A stretch of 64,000 bases of DNA from Pseudohoeflea sp964511625 (GTDB lineage: Bacteria > Pseudomonadota > Alphaproteobacteria > Rhizobiales > Rhizobiaceae): assembly GCA_964511625.1 (NCBI GenBank), contig CAZEJG010000005.1, forward strand, positions 62,001 to 126,000, in the 5' to 3' direction. Below the pieces are notes generated by a model. The model saw only the letters and a list, made by a program, of their open reading frames with translations. It was not told the origin of the DNA and ran no database searches. This document shows positions 55,149 through 63,718 of this stretch, piece after piece. A program made the translations under genes and the position numbers. Positions within the stretch are counted from its first letter, which is position 1, and every line of letters begins with the position of its first letter.

Positions 55149-56198
55149 ATGCCGCTTGACCAACTCGAGATCACCGCCGAAGTCCGCAAGGGCTACGCCG
55201 TGCTCTCGGCGCTCGACATTCCAATCATCGTCGTCAACGCCGATTCGACCGTCGTCTTCGCCAATCCGGCGGCGGTTACCCAGTTCGGCGCCTTCTCCGA
55301 GCGCGCCATCCTGTCGGGGCGAATCCGTTCGCCGCAGATCCTCGACATGGTCGGCCAGGTGATTGCCGACGGCAAGACCCGTGCGCTCGAGAACGTCGAA
55401 CGGGTGCCGTCTGAGCGGTGGTACGAGGTCCGCGTCTCCGCGGTTCCCGGCGAAGGGCTTTACGTGCTGAGCTTCCGCGATCTCACAGAGGCGCGGCGGA
55501 TGGACCGGATGCGCACCGATTTCGTCGCCAATGCCAGCCATGAGATGCGCACACCGCTGGCCTCCCTCGTCGGTTTCATCGAGACCATTCAGGGCCCGGC
55601 CCGCAACGACGTGAAGGCCCAGGAACGGTTCCTCGGCATCATGCTCGAACAGGCCTCGCGCATGTCGCGCCTGATCGACGATCTGTTGTCGCTGTCGCGG
55701 CTGGAAATGCGCGCCCATCTCGCACCCACCGACCAGGTCGACCTCGCCGCCGTCTGCCGCCACGTCATCGATGCGCTGCGTCCGATGGCCGGCGAACTCG
55801 GGGTCGAGATCACGCTGAAGACGCCGGACGCCCCCGTCATCGTGACCGGCGACCGGGACGAACTGATCCAGGTCATGGAGAACCTGGTCGAGAACGCCTG
55901 CAAGTATGGCCAGAGCGGCAAACGGGTCGACGTCGAACTGGCGACGGAAGAGGGCGGAACCGTGGTCGTCAGCGTCCGCGACTACGGACCGGGAATCGAG
56001 CGCCAGCATGTGCCGCGGCTGACGGAGCGCTTCTACCGCGTCGACGTCGAATCCAGCCGGGCCAAGAAGGGAACCGGACTGGGGCTCGCCATCGTGAAGC
56101 ACATCCTCACCCGGCACCGCGCGCGGCTGGTCGTGAAGTCCGAACCAGGCCATGGGTCGACCTTTGGTGTCAGATTTCCCGGTCCGAATCCGGGATAA
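55149..56198 (+). CDS. phoR: Phosphate regulon sensor kinase, soluble form
   Basis: 349 residues from the ATG at 55149. Residues 1 to about 110 are a PAS-like domain (VVNADSTVVFANPAAVTQFG), followed by the phosphoacceptor box NASHEMRTPLASL with His131 and the ATPase boxes ENLVENACKYGQ, DYGPGIERQHVPRLTERFYR and GTGLGLAIVKHIL. No membrane helix is visible, unlike typical PhoR proteins, which have one or two near the N-terminus. It should phosphorylate PhoB; how it then senses PstSCAB-PhoU without a membrane anchor is open. Confidence 0.9.
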   Translation: MPLDQLEITAEVRKGYAVLSALDIPIIVVNADSTVVFANPAAVTQFGAFSERAILSGRIRSPQILDMVGQVIADGKTRALENVERVPSERWYEVRVSAVPGEGLYVLSFRDLTEARRMDRMRTDFVANASHEMRTPLASLVGFIETIQGPARNDVKAQERFLGIMLEQASRMSRLIDDLLSLSRLEMRAHLAPTDQVDLAAVCRHVIDALRPMAGELGVEITLKTPDAPVIVTGDRDELIQVMENLVENACKYGQSGKRVDVELATEEGGTVVVSVRDYGPGIERQHVPRLTERFYRVDVESSRAKKGTGLGLAIVKHILTRHRARLVVKSEPGHGSTFGVRFPGPNPG

Positions 56199-56242
56199 CC
56201 TTTAACAACGTCGAAAAAATACAGCGAAAACAATAATATAGG

Positions 56243-56275
56243 GTGTCATAAAACGGTATTCTGATTGTCATAAAA
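56243..56275 (+). promoter_or_regulatory. Pho box upstream of pstS
   Basis: GTGTCATAAAA (56243-56253), a degenerate middle CGGTATTCTGA, and TTGTCATAAAA (56265-56275) form three phased 11-bp units, the standard layout of PhoB sites, with the outer two well conserved. It lies about 97 bp upstream of the pstS start. Confidence 0.8.
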
Positions 56276-56371
56276 GGGAATCTGCCGGAGCCTAGAAAGG
56301 GCATGCCGTCAAGCGGTTGAACACGGCTCGCAACCGAGCCTGAACCCCAAGCCCATCACGGGAGATTTTCA

Positions 56372-57406
56372 ATGAACGTACTCAAAATCGCCGCTGCCGC
56401 CCTTGTGGCGTCCGTCGCTTTCGCTGGCGCGGCCTCTGCTCGCGACCAGATCCAGGTCGCTGGCTCGTCGACCGTTCTTCCCTACGCGAAGATCGTCGCT
56501 GAAACCTTCGGCGAGACCTTCCCGAACTTCAAGACCCCGGTGGTCGAATCGGGCGGCTCCTCCGCCGGCCTGAAGGAATTCTGCAAGGGCGTGGGCGAAG
56601 ATACCATCGACGTTGCCAACGCCTCGCGCAAGATCAAGGATTCGGAAGTCGAGGCCTGCAAGGCTGCCGGCGTAACCGACATCCACGAAGTCGTCATCGG
56701 CTATGACGGCATCGTCTTCGCAACCGACATCGCCGGCCCGGACTTCGCTCTCGAGCCCGCCGACATCTACAAGGGTCTGGCCGCCAAGGTCGTCGTCGAC
56801 GGCAAGCTGGTCGACAACCCCTACAAGAAGTGGTCGGAAGTCAACGAAGCCTTCCCGGACTGGGATATCGCTGCCTACATCCCGGGTGAAAAGCACGGCA
56901 CCCGCGAAGTCTTCGAAGAGAAGGTCCTCGCCGCCGGCTGTGAAGCCACCGGTGACCTGGAAGCCCGCGTTTCGTCCGGCATGGCCGAGAAGGACGCCGA
57001 GAAGGATTGCATGGCTGTCCGCAAGGACGGCGCTGCTGTCGACATCGACGGTGACTACACCGAAACGCTCGCCCGCATCGATGCCAACAAGACCGGCATG
57101 GGCGTCTTCGGTCTGGCCTTCTACGAAAACAACACCGACAAGCTGAAGGTCGCCACCATGTCGGGCATCACCCCGACCACCGAGACCATCGCCGCTGGCG
57201 AATACCCGGTGTCGCGTCCGCTGCAGTTCTACGTCAAGATGGCTCACCTCGGCGTCATCCCGGGTCTGAAGGAATACGTCGAGTTCTTCCTCTCCGACCA
57301 GATGATCGGCCCGGACTCCCCGCTCGCCGAATACGGCCTGGTTTCCGCTCCGGAAGCTGAGCGCGAAGCACAGCGCGCCTCCTTCGAAAGCGGCGAAACT
57401 CTCTGA
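56372..57406 (+). CDS. pstS: Phosphate-binding protein
   Basis: 344 residues with a signal peptide (residues 1 to about 23, ASA before R). Periplasmic high-affinity phosphate receptor. The ligand loops AGSSTVLPYAKIVAETF, ESGGSSAGLKEFCKGVG and AYIPGEKHGTREVFEEKVL (the PGSGT-equivalent region) are clear. A terminator-like hairpin with five T follows the gene, which should keep it more abundant than PstC and PstA. Confidence 0.95.
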   Translation: MNVLKIAAAALVASVAFAGAASARDQIQVAGSSTVLPYAKIVAETFGETFPNFKTPVVESGGSSAGLKEFCKGVGEDTIDVANASRKIKDSEVEACKAAGVTDIHEVVIGYDGIVFATDIAGPDFALEPADIYKGLAAKVVVDGKLVDNPYKKWSEVNEAFPDWDIAAYIPGEKHGTREVFEEKVLAAGCEATGDLEARVSSGMAEKDAEKDCMAVRKDGAAVDIDGDYTETLARIDANKTGMGVFGLAFYENNTDKLKVATMSGITPTTETIAAGEYPVSRPLQFYVKMAHLGVIPGLKEYVEFFLSDQMIGPDSPLAEYGLVSAPEAEREAQRASFESGETL

Positions 57407-57424
57407 TCGCGACTTGATCCACGA

Positions 57425-57453
57425 CCCGGCGCGCCCTCGCGCGCCGGGTTTTT
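57425..57453 (+). terminator. Attenuator hairpin between pstS and pstC
   Basis: CCCGGCGCG (57425-57433) and CGCGCCGGG (57440-57448), loop CCCTCG, followed by TTTTT (57449-57453). A full intrinsic-terminator layout inside the operon. Confidence 0.85.
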
Positions 57454-57493
57454 CCCTTCCGACCCGTATCCCGCCCGGGGGAGTTTTCTGGCC

Positions 57494-58978
57494 ATGGGTA
57501 TCTTCCTGCTCGTCACCATCGTCTGCGCGCTCGGCGTCGCCGCCTATGTGCTGGCTCGGAGCCGCGCTCGCGCGCTCGAGGCCGACAGCAGCGTCTCCTA
57601 TCACTCCCGTCCCGGCTATCACGGCATGCACATGGCCATCGCCACCGTGCTGCCCGCTCTCTTCGTTCTCGCCATCTGGGCGATCGCCAGCCAGGTCGTC
57701 ATCGGCAACGTGGTGCGCGGCTCGCTCAGCGATGACGTACTCGGTGCCACCGCCGCCCATCAGGGGCTGACGATGGGCATCATCTCCTCCATTTCGCACG
57801 GCCTGACGCTGCTCGATGCCGATCAGCTGAAACAGGCCGCCGGCGGTATCGACGCGGCACGTCCGCTGCTCGCCGACAAGGGCGTGGCGATCGCCACCGA
57901 CGCTACCGATCCGATGGTGCAGGCCGCCTTCCGTTACAACAGCCTTGAGCAGACCAGCATGCTGTGGCGCTCGGTTGTCGTCATTCTGGTGGCTCTGATG
58001 TGCGGCGGCTGGGCCTGGACCCAGCTCGGCGCCCGCGTGAAGGCGCGCAATCGCGTCGAGAGCGTGATCCTCGGCCTGCTCGTCCTCGCCTCGTCGATCG
58101 CCATCCTGACGACGATCGGCATCGTCCTGTCCATGATCAGCGAGACCGGCCGCTTCTTCGCCTCCGTTCCGCCGCTCGAGTTCTTCTTCGGCACGGTCTG
58201 GGATCCGCGTTTCGCCGCCGCCGGCGCGGAGAACTCCGCAGGTCAGTTCGGCCTGCTGCCGCTGCTCGCCGGCACGCTCTACATCGCGCTTGTCGCCATG
58301 CTGGTCGCGGTCCCGATCGGTCTCTTCGCCGCCGTCTACATGGCCGAATATGCCGGTCCGAAGCTGCGCTCGGTAGCCAAGCCGCTGCTCGAGGTCCTCG
58401 CCGGCATCCCGACCATCGTCTACGGCTTCTTCGCGGTCGTCACCGTCGGTCCCTTCCTGCGCGATCTTTCGGCTCAGATCGACGGCATCTTCACCGGCGA
58501 CGCCACCAGTTTCATCCAGGCGCAGAGCGTGCTGACGGCCGGTGCCGTGATGGGCATCATGCTGATCCCCTTCGTCTCCTCGCTGTCGGACGACATCATC
58601 ACCGCGGTGCCGCGCGCCATGCGCGACGGCTCGCTCGGTCTCGGCGCCACCCGCTCGGAAACCATCAAGCGGGTGATCCTGCCCGCGGCGCTTCCGGGCA
58701 TCGTTGGCGCACTTCTGCTGACCGCGTCGCGCGCCATCGGTGAGACGATGATCGTGGTGCTCGCCGCCGGCGTGGCCGCGCGCCTGACCATCAATCCCTT
58801 CGAGCCGATGACCACGGTAACCGTGAAGATCGTCAGCCAGCTGACGGGCGACCTAGAGTTCAACTCGCCACAGACGCTCGTCGCCTTCGCGCTCGGCATC
58901 ACGCTCTTCGTGCTGACGCTCGGCCTCAACATCTACGCCCTCTACGTGGTTCGCAAATACCGGGAGCAGTACGAATGA
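57494..58978 (+). CDS. pstC: Phosphate ABC transporter permease PstC (long form)
   Basis: 494 residues, longer than the about 320 of enteric PstC because of a large N-terminal membrane region, as in other rhizobia. The C-terminal core has the permease motif VPIGLFAAVYMAEYAGPKLR, the EAA loop AMRDGSLGLGATRSETIKRV and GAVMGIMLIPFVSSLSDDII. It makes half of the phosphate channel. Its stop overlaps pstA (ATGA). Confidence 0.94.
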   Translation: MGIFLLVTIVCALGVAAYVLARSRARALEADSSVSYHSRPGYHGMHMAIATVLPALFVLAIWAIASQVVIGNVVRGSLSDDVLGATAAHQGLTMGIISSISHGLTLLDADQLKQAAGGIDAARPLLADKGVAIATDATDPMVQAAFRYNSLEQTSMLWRSVVVILVALMCGGWAWTQLGARVKARNRVESVILGLLVLASSIAILTTIGIVLSMISETGRFFASVPPLEFFFGTVWDPRFAAAGAENSAGQFGLLPLLAGTLYIALVAMLVAVPIGLFAAVYMAEYAGPKLRSVAKPLLEVLAGIPTIVYGFFAVVTVGPFLRDLSAQIDGIFTGDATSFIQAQSVLTAGAVMGIMLIPFVSSLSDDIITAVPRAMRDGSLGLGATRSETIKRVILPAALPGIVGALLLTASRAIGETMIVVLAAGVAARLTINPFEPMTTVTVKIVSQLTGDLEFNSPQTLVAFALGITLFVLTLGLNIYALYVVRKYREQYE

Positions 58979-60294
58979 CCGACGCGACGATTTCCGCGAC
59001 CCCGATTGATGCCGCTTCCCCGAAGCGCCGCGACATCGGGCTGAAGAAGCGCTACGCCGCCGAACGCCGCTTCCGCTTCTACGGGCAGACCGCGATCTTC
59101 CTCGGTCTCCTGTTCCTGGCGATCCTGCTCTGGACGGTCGTATCCAAGGGTATCGGCGCCTTCCAGCAGACCATGATCACCGTGCCGGTCGAGTTCTCGC
59201 AGAGCGTGATCGACCCGAAGGACCAGCGGGCAGAAAACCCCAACGTGCTCCTGATGGCGAACTACCCGGTTCTGGCGCGCAACGCGCTGGTCAAGGCGCT
59301 CGGCGTCGACCCGGACGACAGGGCGGCCGTCAAGGAAGTCGGCGGACTGATCTCCGACAGTTCGCGCATCGAACTGCGCTCCATGGTGATGGATGACCCG
59401 AGCCTCATCGGCAAGACCGTACCGGTCACGATGACCGCCAACGGACTGGTGGACTCGACACTCAAGGGCCACATCGATCTCAATGTCCCCGAAGCGCGCC
59501 GTCAGGTGTCCGACCGTGAAGTCGCCTGGATCAACCAGCTCGTCGCCGACGGGATCATGGACAAGCAGTTCAACACCGGCCTCTTCATCAACGGCGCCTC
59601 CTCGCGTGCGGAAAGCGCCGGCATGGGTGTGGCGATCATCGGCTCCTTCTACATGATGATGATCGTCTTGGTTCTGGCGCTGCCGATCGGCGTCGCCGCC
59701 TCGATCTATCTCGAGGAATTCGCACCGAAGAACCGCTGGACGGACCTCATCGAGGTCAACATCAACAATCTCGCGGCCGTGCCCTCGATCGTCTTCGGTC
59801 TCCTGGGTCTCGCCGTCTTCATCAACTTCATGGGCCTTCCGCGCTCGGCCTCGCTGGTCGGCGGTCTGGTGCTGACGCTGATGACGCTGCCGACCATCAT
59901 CATCGCCACCCGCGCGGCGCTGAAGGCGGTGCCGCCCTCGATCCGCGCCGCCGCCCTCGGTATCGGCGCCTCGAAGATGCAGATGGTCTTCCATCACGTG
60001 CTGCCGCTGGCGGCTCCCGGCATCCTGACCGGCACGATCATCGGCCTGGCCCAGGCGCTCGGCGAAACCGCGCCGCTCCTCCTGATCGGCATGGTGGCCT
60101 TCGTGGTCGATTACCCGGCGACCCCGCTCGATCCGGCGACTGCGCTGCCGGTCCAGATCTTCATGTGGGCGAACGAGGCAGAACGCGCCTTCGTCGAGCG
60201 GACCTCGGGCGCCATCATCATTCTGCTGCTGTTTCTTGCAGTCATGAACATCGCGGCCATTATACTGCGCCGTAAATTCGAGCGGCGTTGGTAG
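58975..60294 (+). CDS. pstA: Phosphate ABC transporter permease PstA (long form)
   Basis: 439 residues, also long for its family; residues about 60-240 include a periplasmic insert between membrane helices, visible as a polar stretch with DPKDQRAENPNVLL. The core has PIGVAASIYLEEFAPKNRW, an EAA-type loop IRAAALGIGASKMQMVFHHV, and LVLTLMTLPTIIIATRAAL. Overlaps pstC; pstB follows after 45 bp. Confidence 0.94.
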   Translation: MTDATISATPIDAASPKRRDIGLKKRYAAERRFRFYGQTAIFLGLLFLAILLWTVVSKGIGAFQQTMITVPVEFSQSVIDPKDQRAENPNVLLMANYPVLARNALVKALGVDPDDRAAVKEVGGLISDSSRIELRSMVMDDPSLIGKTVPVTMTANGLVDSTLKGHIDLNVPEARRQVSDREVAWINQLVADGIMDKQFNTGLFINGASSRAESAGMGVAIIGSFYMMMIVLVLALPIGVAASIYLEEFAPKNRWTDLIEVNINNLAAVPSIVFGLLGLAVFINFMGLPRSASLVGGLVLTLMTLPTIIIATRAALKAVPPSIRAAALGIGASKMQMVFHHVLPLAAPGILTGTIIGLAQALGETAPLLLIGMVAFVVDYPATPLDPATALPVQIFMWANEAERAFVERTSGAIIILLLFLAVMNIAAIILRRKFERRW

Positions 60295-60339
60295 TCCGCA
60301 ACGACAGACCCCGCGTGTAACGTACAAAGGAAGACGAGG

Positions 60340-61155
60340 ATGAACATGATGTCGGATGCGGCAACCGAAAAGGCGGTCAATGCGCCCGCCGATAAACCCG
60401 TCATCAAGATGCGCGGCAAGGATGTCAGCGTGTTTTACGGGGCCAAGCAGGCGCTTTACGACGTGAACCTGAACGTTCGCGAGAATGCGGTCACCGCGCT
60501 GATCGGCCCGTCGGGTTGCGGCAAGTCAACCTTCCTGCGGTCGCTCAACCGCATGAACGACACCATCGAAGGCTGCCGGGTGACCGGTGAGATCACCCTC
60601 GACGGCGAGGATGTCTACGACCCCTCGATCGACGTGGTGGAATTGCGCGCCCGCGTCGGCATGGTGTTCCAGAAGCCCAATCCGTTCCCCAAGTCGATCT
60701 ACGAGAATATCGTCTACGGCCCGCGCATCCACGGTCTTGTCCGCAACAAGGCGGATATGGACGAGGTGGTCGAGAAGAGCCTGCTGCGCGCCGGCCTCTT
60801 CAACGAGGTCAAGGACCGTCTGCACGAACCCGGAACCGGTCTGTCCGGCGGCCAGCAGCAGCGCCTGTGCATTGCTCGCGCGATCGCGGTCAGCCCCGAG
60901 GTGATCCTCATGGACGAACCGTGCTCGGCGCTCGACCCGATTGCGACGGCCACCGTCGAGGAACTCATCCACGAACTGCGCGAGAACTACACCATCGTCA
61001 TCGTCACCCACTCCATGCAGCAGGCCGCCCGTGTCTCGCAACGGACCGCGATGTTCCACCTCGGCGTTCTGGTCGAGGAAGGTGACACCGACAAGATCTT
61101 CACCAATCCGGACGATCCGCGCACCCAGGACTATATCACCGGTCGCTTCGGCTGA
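60340..61155 (+). CDS. pstB: Phosphate import ATP-binding protein
   Basis: 271 residues. Walker A GPSGCGKSTFLRSLNRMND, the PstB hallmark VGMVFQKPNPFPKSIYENIV, signature GLSGGQQQRLCIARAIAVSP, Walker B VILMDEPCSALDPIATATVE and the switch VIVTHSMQQAARVSQ. A 20-residue N-terminal tail is not conserved; ATG at 60340 has no in-frame competitor with a better ribosome site. Drives the PstCA channel. Confidence 0.97.
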   Translation: MNMMSDAATEKAVNAPADKPVIKMRGKDVSVFYGAKQALYDVNLNVRENAVTALIGPSGCGKSTFLRSLNRMNDTIEGCRVTGEITLDGEDVYDPSIDVVELRARVGMVFQKPNPFPKSIYENIVYGPRIHGLVRNKADMDEVVEKSLLRAGLFNEVKDRLHEPGTGLSGGQQQRLCIARAIAVSPEVILMDEPCSALDPIATATVEELIHELRENYTIVIVTHSMQQAARVSQRTAMFHLGVLVEEGDTDKIFTNPDDPRTQDYITGRFG

Positions 61156-61197
61156 CCGGGGTCCTCGCGCCGCCACATCATACAAGGGATCGCACTC

Positions 61198-61914
61198 ATG
61201 TCAGAACCGCACACCGTATCAGCCTATGACGACGAACTGCGCTGGCTCTCGCGCCGGCTTTCAGAAATGGGCGGTATCGCCGAGGGCATGGTCGCGGATT
61301 CGCTGACCGCGCTGATCAACGCGGATACCGGGCTCGCCCAGCGGGTTATTTCCGAGGACATGCTCCTCGACCAGGGCGAACGCGAGATCTACGAAAAGGC
61401 GGTGCTGGTCATCGCAAAGCGTCAGCCCATGGCCTCCGACCTGCGCGAGATCATCGGATCGATCCGCATCGCCTCCGACCTCGAGCGCGTCGGCGACCTC
61501 GGCAAGAACATCGCCAAGCGCGTCATCTCGATCCACACCATGGCGCAGCCGAAGAAGCTGGTGCGCGGTCTCGAGCATCTCTCGGAACTCGCCCTCACGC
61601 AGCTCAAGGAAGTGCTCGACGCGTTCTCTTCGCATTCGGCCGAGCAGGCCAACTCGATCCGCGAGCGCGACGAGGAGATCGACGCGATCTACACCTCTCT
61701 GTTCCGCGAACTCCTGACCTACATGATGGAGGATCCGCGCAACATCTCGTCCTGCACGCACCTTCTCTTTTGCGCCAAGAACATCGAGCGGATAGGGGAT
61801 CACGCCACCAACATCGCTGAAACAGTGTTCTACGTGGCCACCGGCCAGCAGATGACGATGGACCGTCCGAAGGACGATGAGAGCGCGAATGTCGTCGCCG
61901 ACCCGGTCGAGTGA
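61198..61914 (+). CDS. phoU: Phosphate signalling regulator
   Basis: 238 residues, two PhoU three-helix repeats with metal-binding motifs ERVGDLGKNIAKRV and ERIGDHATNIAETV. It links the transporter with the PhoR kinase and keeps the regulon off when phosphate is plentiful. It follows pstB by 42 bp and precedes phoB by 32 bp on the same strand. Confidence 0.96.
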   Translation: MSEPHTVSAYDDELRWLSRRLSEMGGIAEGMVADSLTALINADTGLAQRVISEDMLLDQGEREIYEKAVLVIAKRQPMASDLREIIGSIRIASDLERVGDLGKNIAKRVISIHTMAQPKKLVRGLEHLSELALTQLKEVLDAFSSHSAEQANSIRERDEEIDAIYTSLFRELLTYMMEDPRNISSCTHLLFCAKNIERIGDHATNIAETVFYVATGQQMTMDRPKDDESANVVADPVE

Positions 61915-61946
61915 TGTCATTTGGCTGACGGAATGGAGTTGAACTG

Positions 61947-62636
61947 ATGGCCATGGCACCGCGGATCACGGTGGTCGAGGACGAAGAGGCGCTCAGCGTC
62001 CTGCTGCGCTACAATCTCGAAGCCGAGGGATATGACGTCGACACGATCCTGCGCGGCGACGAGGCGGAGATCCGTCTGCGCGAACGTGTGCCCGACCTTC
62101 TGCTTCTCGACTGGATGCTGCCCGGCATCTCCGGCATCGAACTGTGCCGCCGCCTGCGCCTGCGCTCGGAAACCGAAAGGCTTCCGATCATCATGCTCAC
62201 GGCGCGCGGCGAGGAGAGCGAACGCATTCGCGGCCTGTCGACGGGCGCCGACGACTATGTCGTCAAGCCGTTCTCGACACCCGAACTGCTGGCGCGCGTG
62301 CGCGCCATGCTGCGCCGGGCGCGGCCGGAATCGATCTCGACCGTGCTGAAGGTCGGCGATGTCGAACTCGACCGCGAGACCCACAGGGTCCGCCGTCGCG
62401 GCAGGGATATCAAGCTGGGACCGACCGAATTCCGGCTTCTCGAATTCCTGATGAGCTCGCCGAGCCGCGTCTATTCGCGCTCGCAGCTTCTCGACGGCGT
62501 CTGGGGCCATGACGTCTATGTCGACGAGCGCACCGTCGACGTCCATGTCGGGCGTCTGCGCAAGGCGCTCAATCTCGCCAACATGCGTGACATCGTCCGC
62601 ACCGTGCGTGGCGCCGGCTATTCCATCGAAAGCTGA
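61947..62636 (+). CDS. phoB: Phosphate regulon response regulator
   Basis: 229 residues. The receiver domain has the acceptor Asp in LLLLDWMLPGISGIELCRR (about residue 55), VVKPFSTPELLARVRAMLRR, and a C-terminal winged helix KLGPTEFRLLEFLMSSPSRV, DERTVDVHVGRLRKAL. It binds Pho boxes when phosphorylated by PhoR. An ATG two codons downstream (61953) is an alternative start. A bidirectional-looking hairpin separates it from gcrA. Confidence 0.97.
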   Translation: MAMAPRITVVEDEEALSVLLRYNLEAEGYDVDTILRGDEAEIRLRERVPDLLLLDWMLPGISGIELCRRLRLRSETERLPIIMLTARGEESERIRGLSTGADDYVVKPFSTPELLARVRAMLRRARPESISTVLKVGDVELDRETHRVRRRGRDIKLGPTEFRLLEFLMSSPSRVYSRSQLLDGVWGHDVYVDERTVDVHVGRLRKALNLANMRDIVRTVRGAGYSIES

Positions 62637-62664
62637 ACCGTCCGCCCTCTAGCGGCGCGCAGAC

Positions 62665-62697
62665 AAAAGAAAAGCCCGGAACCGTGAGGTTCCGGGC
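62665..62697 (-). terminator. Terminator of gcrA (and phoB) between convergent genes
   Basis: Perfect 10-bp stem GCCCGGAACC (62674-62683) / GGTTCCGGGC (62688-62697) with a GTGA tetraloop. On the minus strand a T-run TTTTCTTTTG follows, so it ends gcrA transcripts; in the plus direction it has no T-run but may still slow phoB transcription. Confidence 0.85.
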
Positions 62698-62733
62698 GAG
62701 TTACCGCGTTCGTCGCGCGTTCCGGACTCCAAC

Positions 62734-63279
62734 TCAGCGGTTGCGGCGGCGGTCCTGGGAGGGCTGGAACGCAAGACGTGAGTGGTAGCTGCAATAGGGC
62801 GAGGATTCGCCGGAATCGTTGCCGCAGAAGTGGAAGTCGTCCTGCAGCGGGTCGCCGAGCGGCCATTTGCAGGTGCGCTCGGTGAGCTGCACCAATTCCA
62901 GCCGGCGGGAAATCGGCACCACCACGTCCTCGACGGGGCGGGTCTCCAGTTCCTGGTAGGCGACCGGTTCGGCATCGGCCTTGAGCGCCGTGGCGCCCGA
63001 TGACCTGGGCATCGACCGAGAGGCGTGGGTGTGAGACTGGCCGACGGCGCGGGTGTTGGCCGTATAGGTCGACGAGCGCGGCGCGTTCGGTGCGGGGCGC
63101 TTCGTTCGCACCTTCGTCTGGCCGCCGCTCTTGGCGCGTCCGGGAAGGTTCAAGCGGTGCACCTTGCCGATCACCGCATTGCGGCTCACACCGCCCAGTT
63201 GCGCGGCGATCTGGCTAGCGCTGAGTCCGTCGGCCCAAAGCTTCTTGAGCATATCGACTCGTTCATCCGTCCAGTTCAT
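62734..63279 (-). CDS. gcrA: GcrA cell-cycle regulator
   Basis: 181 residues. The N-terminal DNA-binding part MNWTDERVDMLKKLWADGLS, GGVSRNAVIGKVHRLNLPGR is the GcrA signature; a basic, Ser/Pro-rich linker (about 60-100) and a C-terminal sigma-binding domain with conserved Cys and His (RTCKWPLGDP, FCGN, SYCSYH) follow. GcrA binds the housekeeping sigma factor and promoters with methylated GANTC sites. The region upstream has an unusual cluster of such sites. Confidence 0.95.
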   Translation of the reverse strand: MNWTDERVDMLKKLWADGLSASQIAAQLGGVSRNAVIGKVHRLNLPGRAKSGGQTKVRTKRPAPNAPRSSTYTANTRAVGQSHTHASRSMPRSSGATALKADAEPVAYQELETRPVEDVVVPISRRLELVQLTERTCKWPLGDPLQDDFHFCGNDSGESSPYCSYHSRLAFQPSQDRRRNR

Positions 63280-63378
63280 CAGTTTTTGCTCCGTTCGTCC
63301 GGATTATCGACCGGCGGAATCCTTCATCACGACCACGGACCGACCGCAGTCTGGGAGACGCCGCTACTGTTAAGATGA

Positions 63379-63422
63379 CTAGTGTCCGCCCCGACTTCCT
63401 AGTGCATGACCCTAACCTAGTG
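63379..63422 (-). repeat. Three CTAGTG direct repeats upstream of gcrA
   Basis: CTAGTG at 63379-63384, 63399-63404 and 63417-63422, spaced 20 and 18 bp. CTAG is generally rare in such GC-rich genomes, so three copies in 44 bp are notable. They lie 100-143 bp upstream of the gcrA start codon. Confidence 0.55.
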
Positions 63423-63429
63423 TTCGCTT

Positions 63430-63466
63430 GACTCGGTGACAAGAGTCGCGGGAATCGGCGTGATTC
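63430..63466 (-). promoter_or_regulatory. Cluster of four GANTC (CcrM) sites upstream of gcrA
   Basis: GACTC (63430-63434), GAGTC (63443-63447), GAATC (63452-63456) and GATTC (63462-63466): four different GANTC sites in 37 bp, where about one per 256 bp is expected by chance. CcrM methylates this motif in alphaproteobacteria and GcrA recognises methylated sites. Confidence 0.7.
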
Positions 63467-63497
63467 GATTTTCCGGTTTTCCCCAACTTAGGGGTTT

Positions 63498-63519
63498 CTG
63501 TCATAATCCCGTCAATGAC
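63498..63519 (+). promoter_or_regulatory. Pho-box-like element between gcrA and argD
   Basis: CTGTCATAATC followed directly by CCGTCAATGAC: two 11-bp units resembling the PhoB site, the first nearly consensus. It lies about 200 bp from both the argD and gcrA starts. Confidence 0.4.
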
Positions 63520-63567
63520 CGGACGGCGTGACGAAACTGCGGCGATCCCGGCAAAAGCGGGCGCGGA

Positions 63568-63596
63568 TTGACTTTGAAGGACGAGTTGTCAATAGT
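63568..63596 (+). promoter_or_regulatory. Sigma70-type promoter for argD
   Basis: TTGACT (63568-63573), 17-bp spacer, AATAGT (63591-63596). Transcription should start near 63603, directly before a GC hairpin. Confidence 0.5.
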
Positions 63597-63604
63597 GCGC
63601 CCGG

Positions 63605-63627
63605 GCCGCCCCAAGGGGCGGCGTTTT
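63605..63627 (+). terminator. GC hairpin with T-rich tail in the argD leader
   Basis: GCCGCCCC (63605-63612), AA, GGGGCGGC (63615-63622), then GTTTTAG. It could be a 5'-protecting hairpin, an attenuator, or the end of a short RNA. Confidence 0.55.
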
Positions 63628-63718
63628 AGTTTTCGGCATCACGTCCCGGAGCTTCGCCGGCAACCCTTTCAGGGTCTCCGGAGCCGCTTTCGGGGCTTTG
63701 TAATTCGGGAGCCGGGTC

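Larger units (their letters stand above)
63280..63718 (+). other. Divergent control region between gcrA and argD
   Basis: 439 bp with no gene. It carries three CTAGTG repeats (63379-63422), four GANTC sites (63430-63466), a Pho-box-like element (63498-63519), a sigma70-type promoter (63568-63596) and a GC-rich hairpin with a T-rich tail (63605-63627). Confidence 0.7.
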
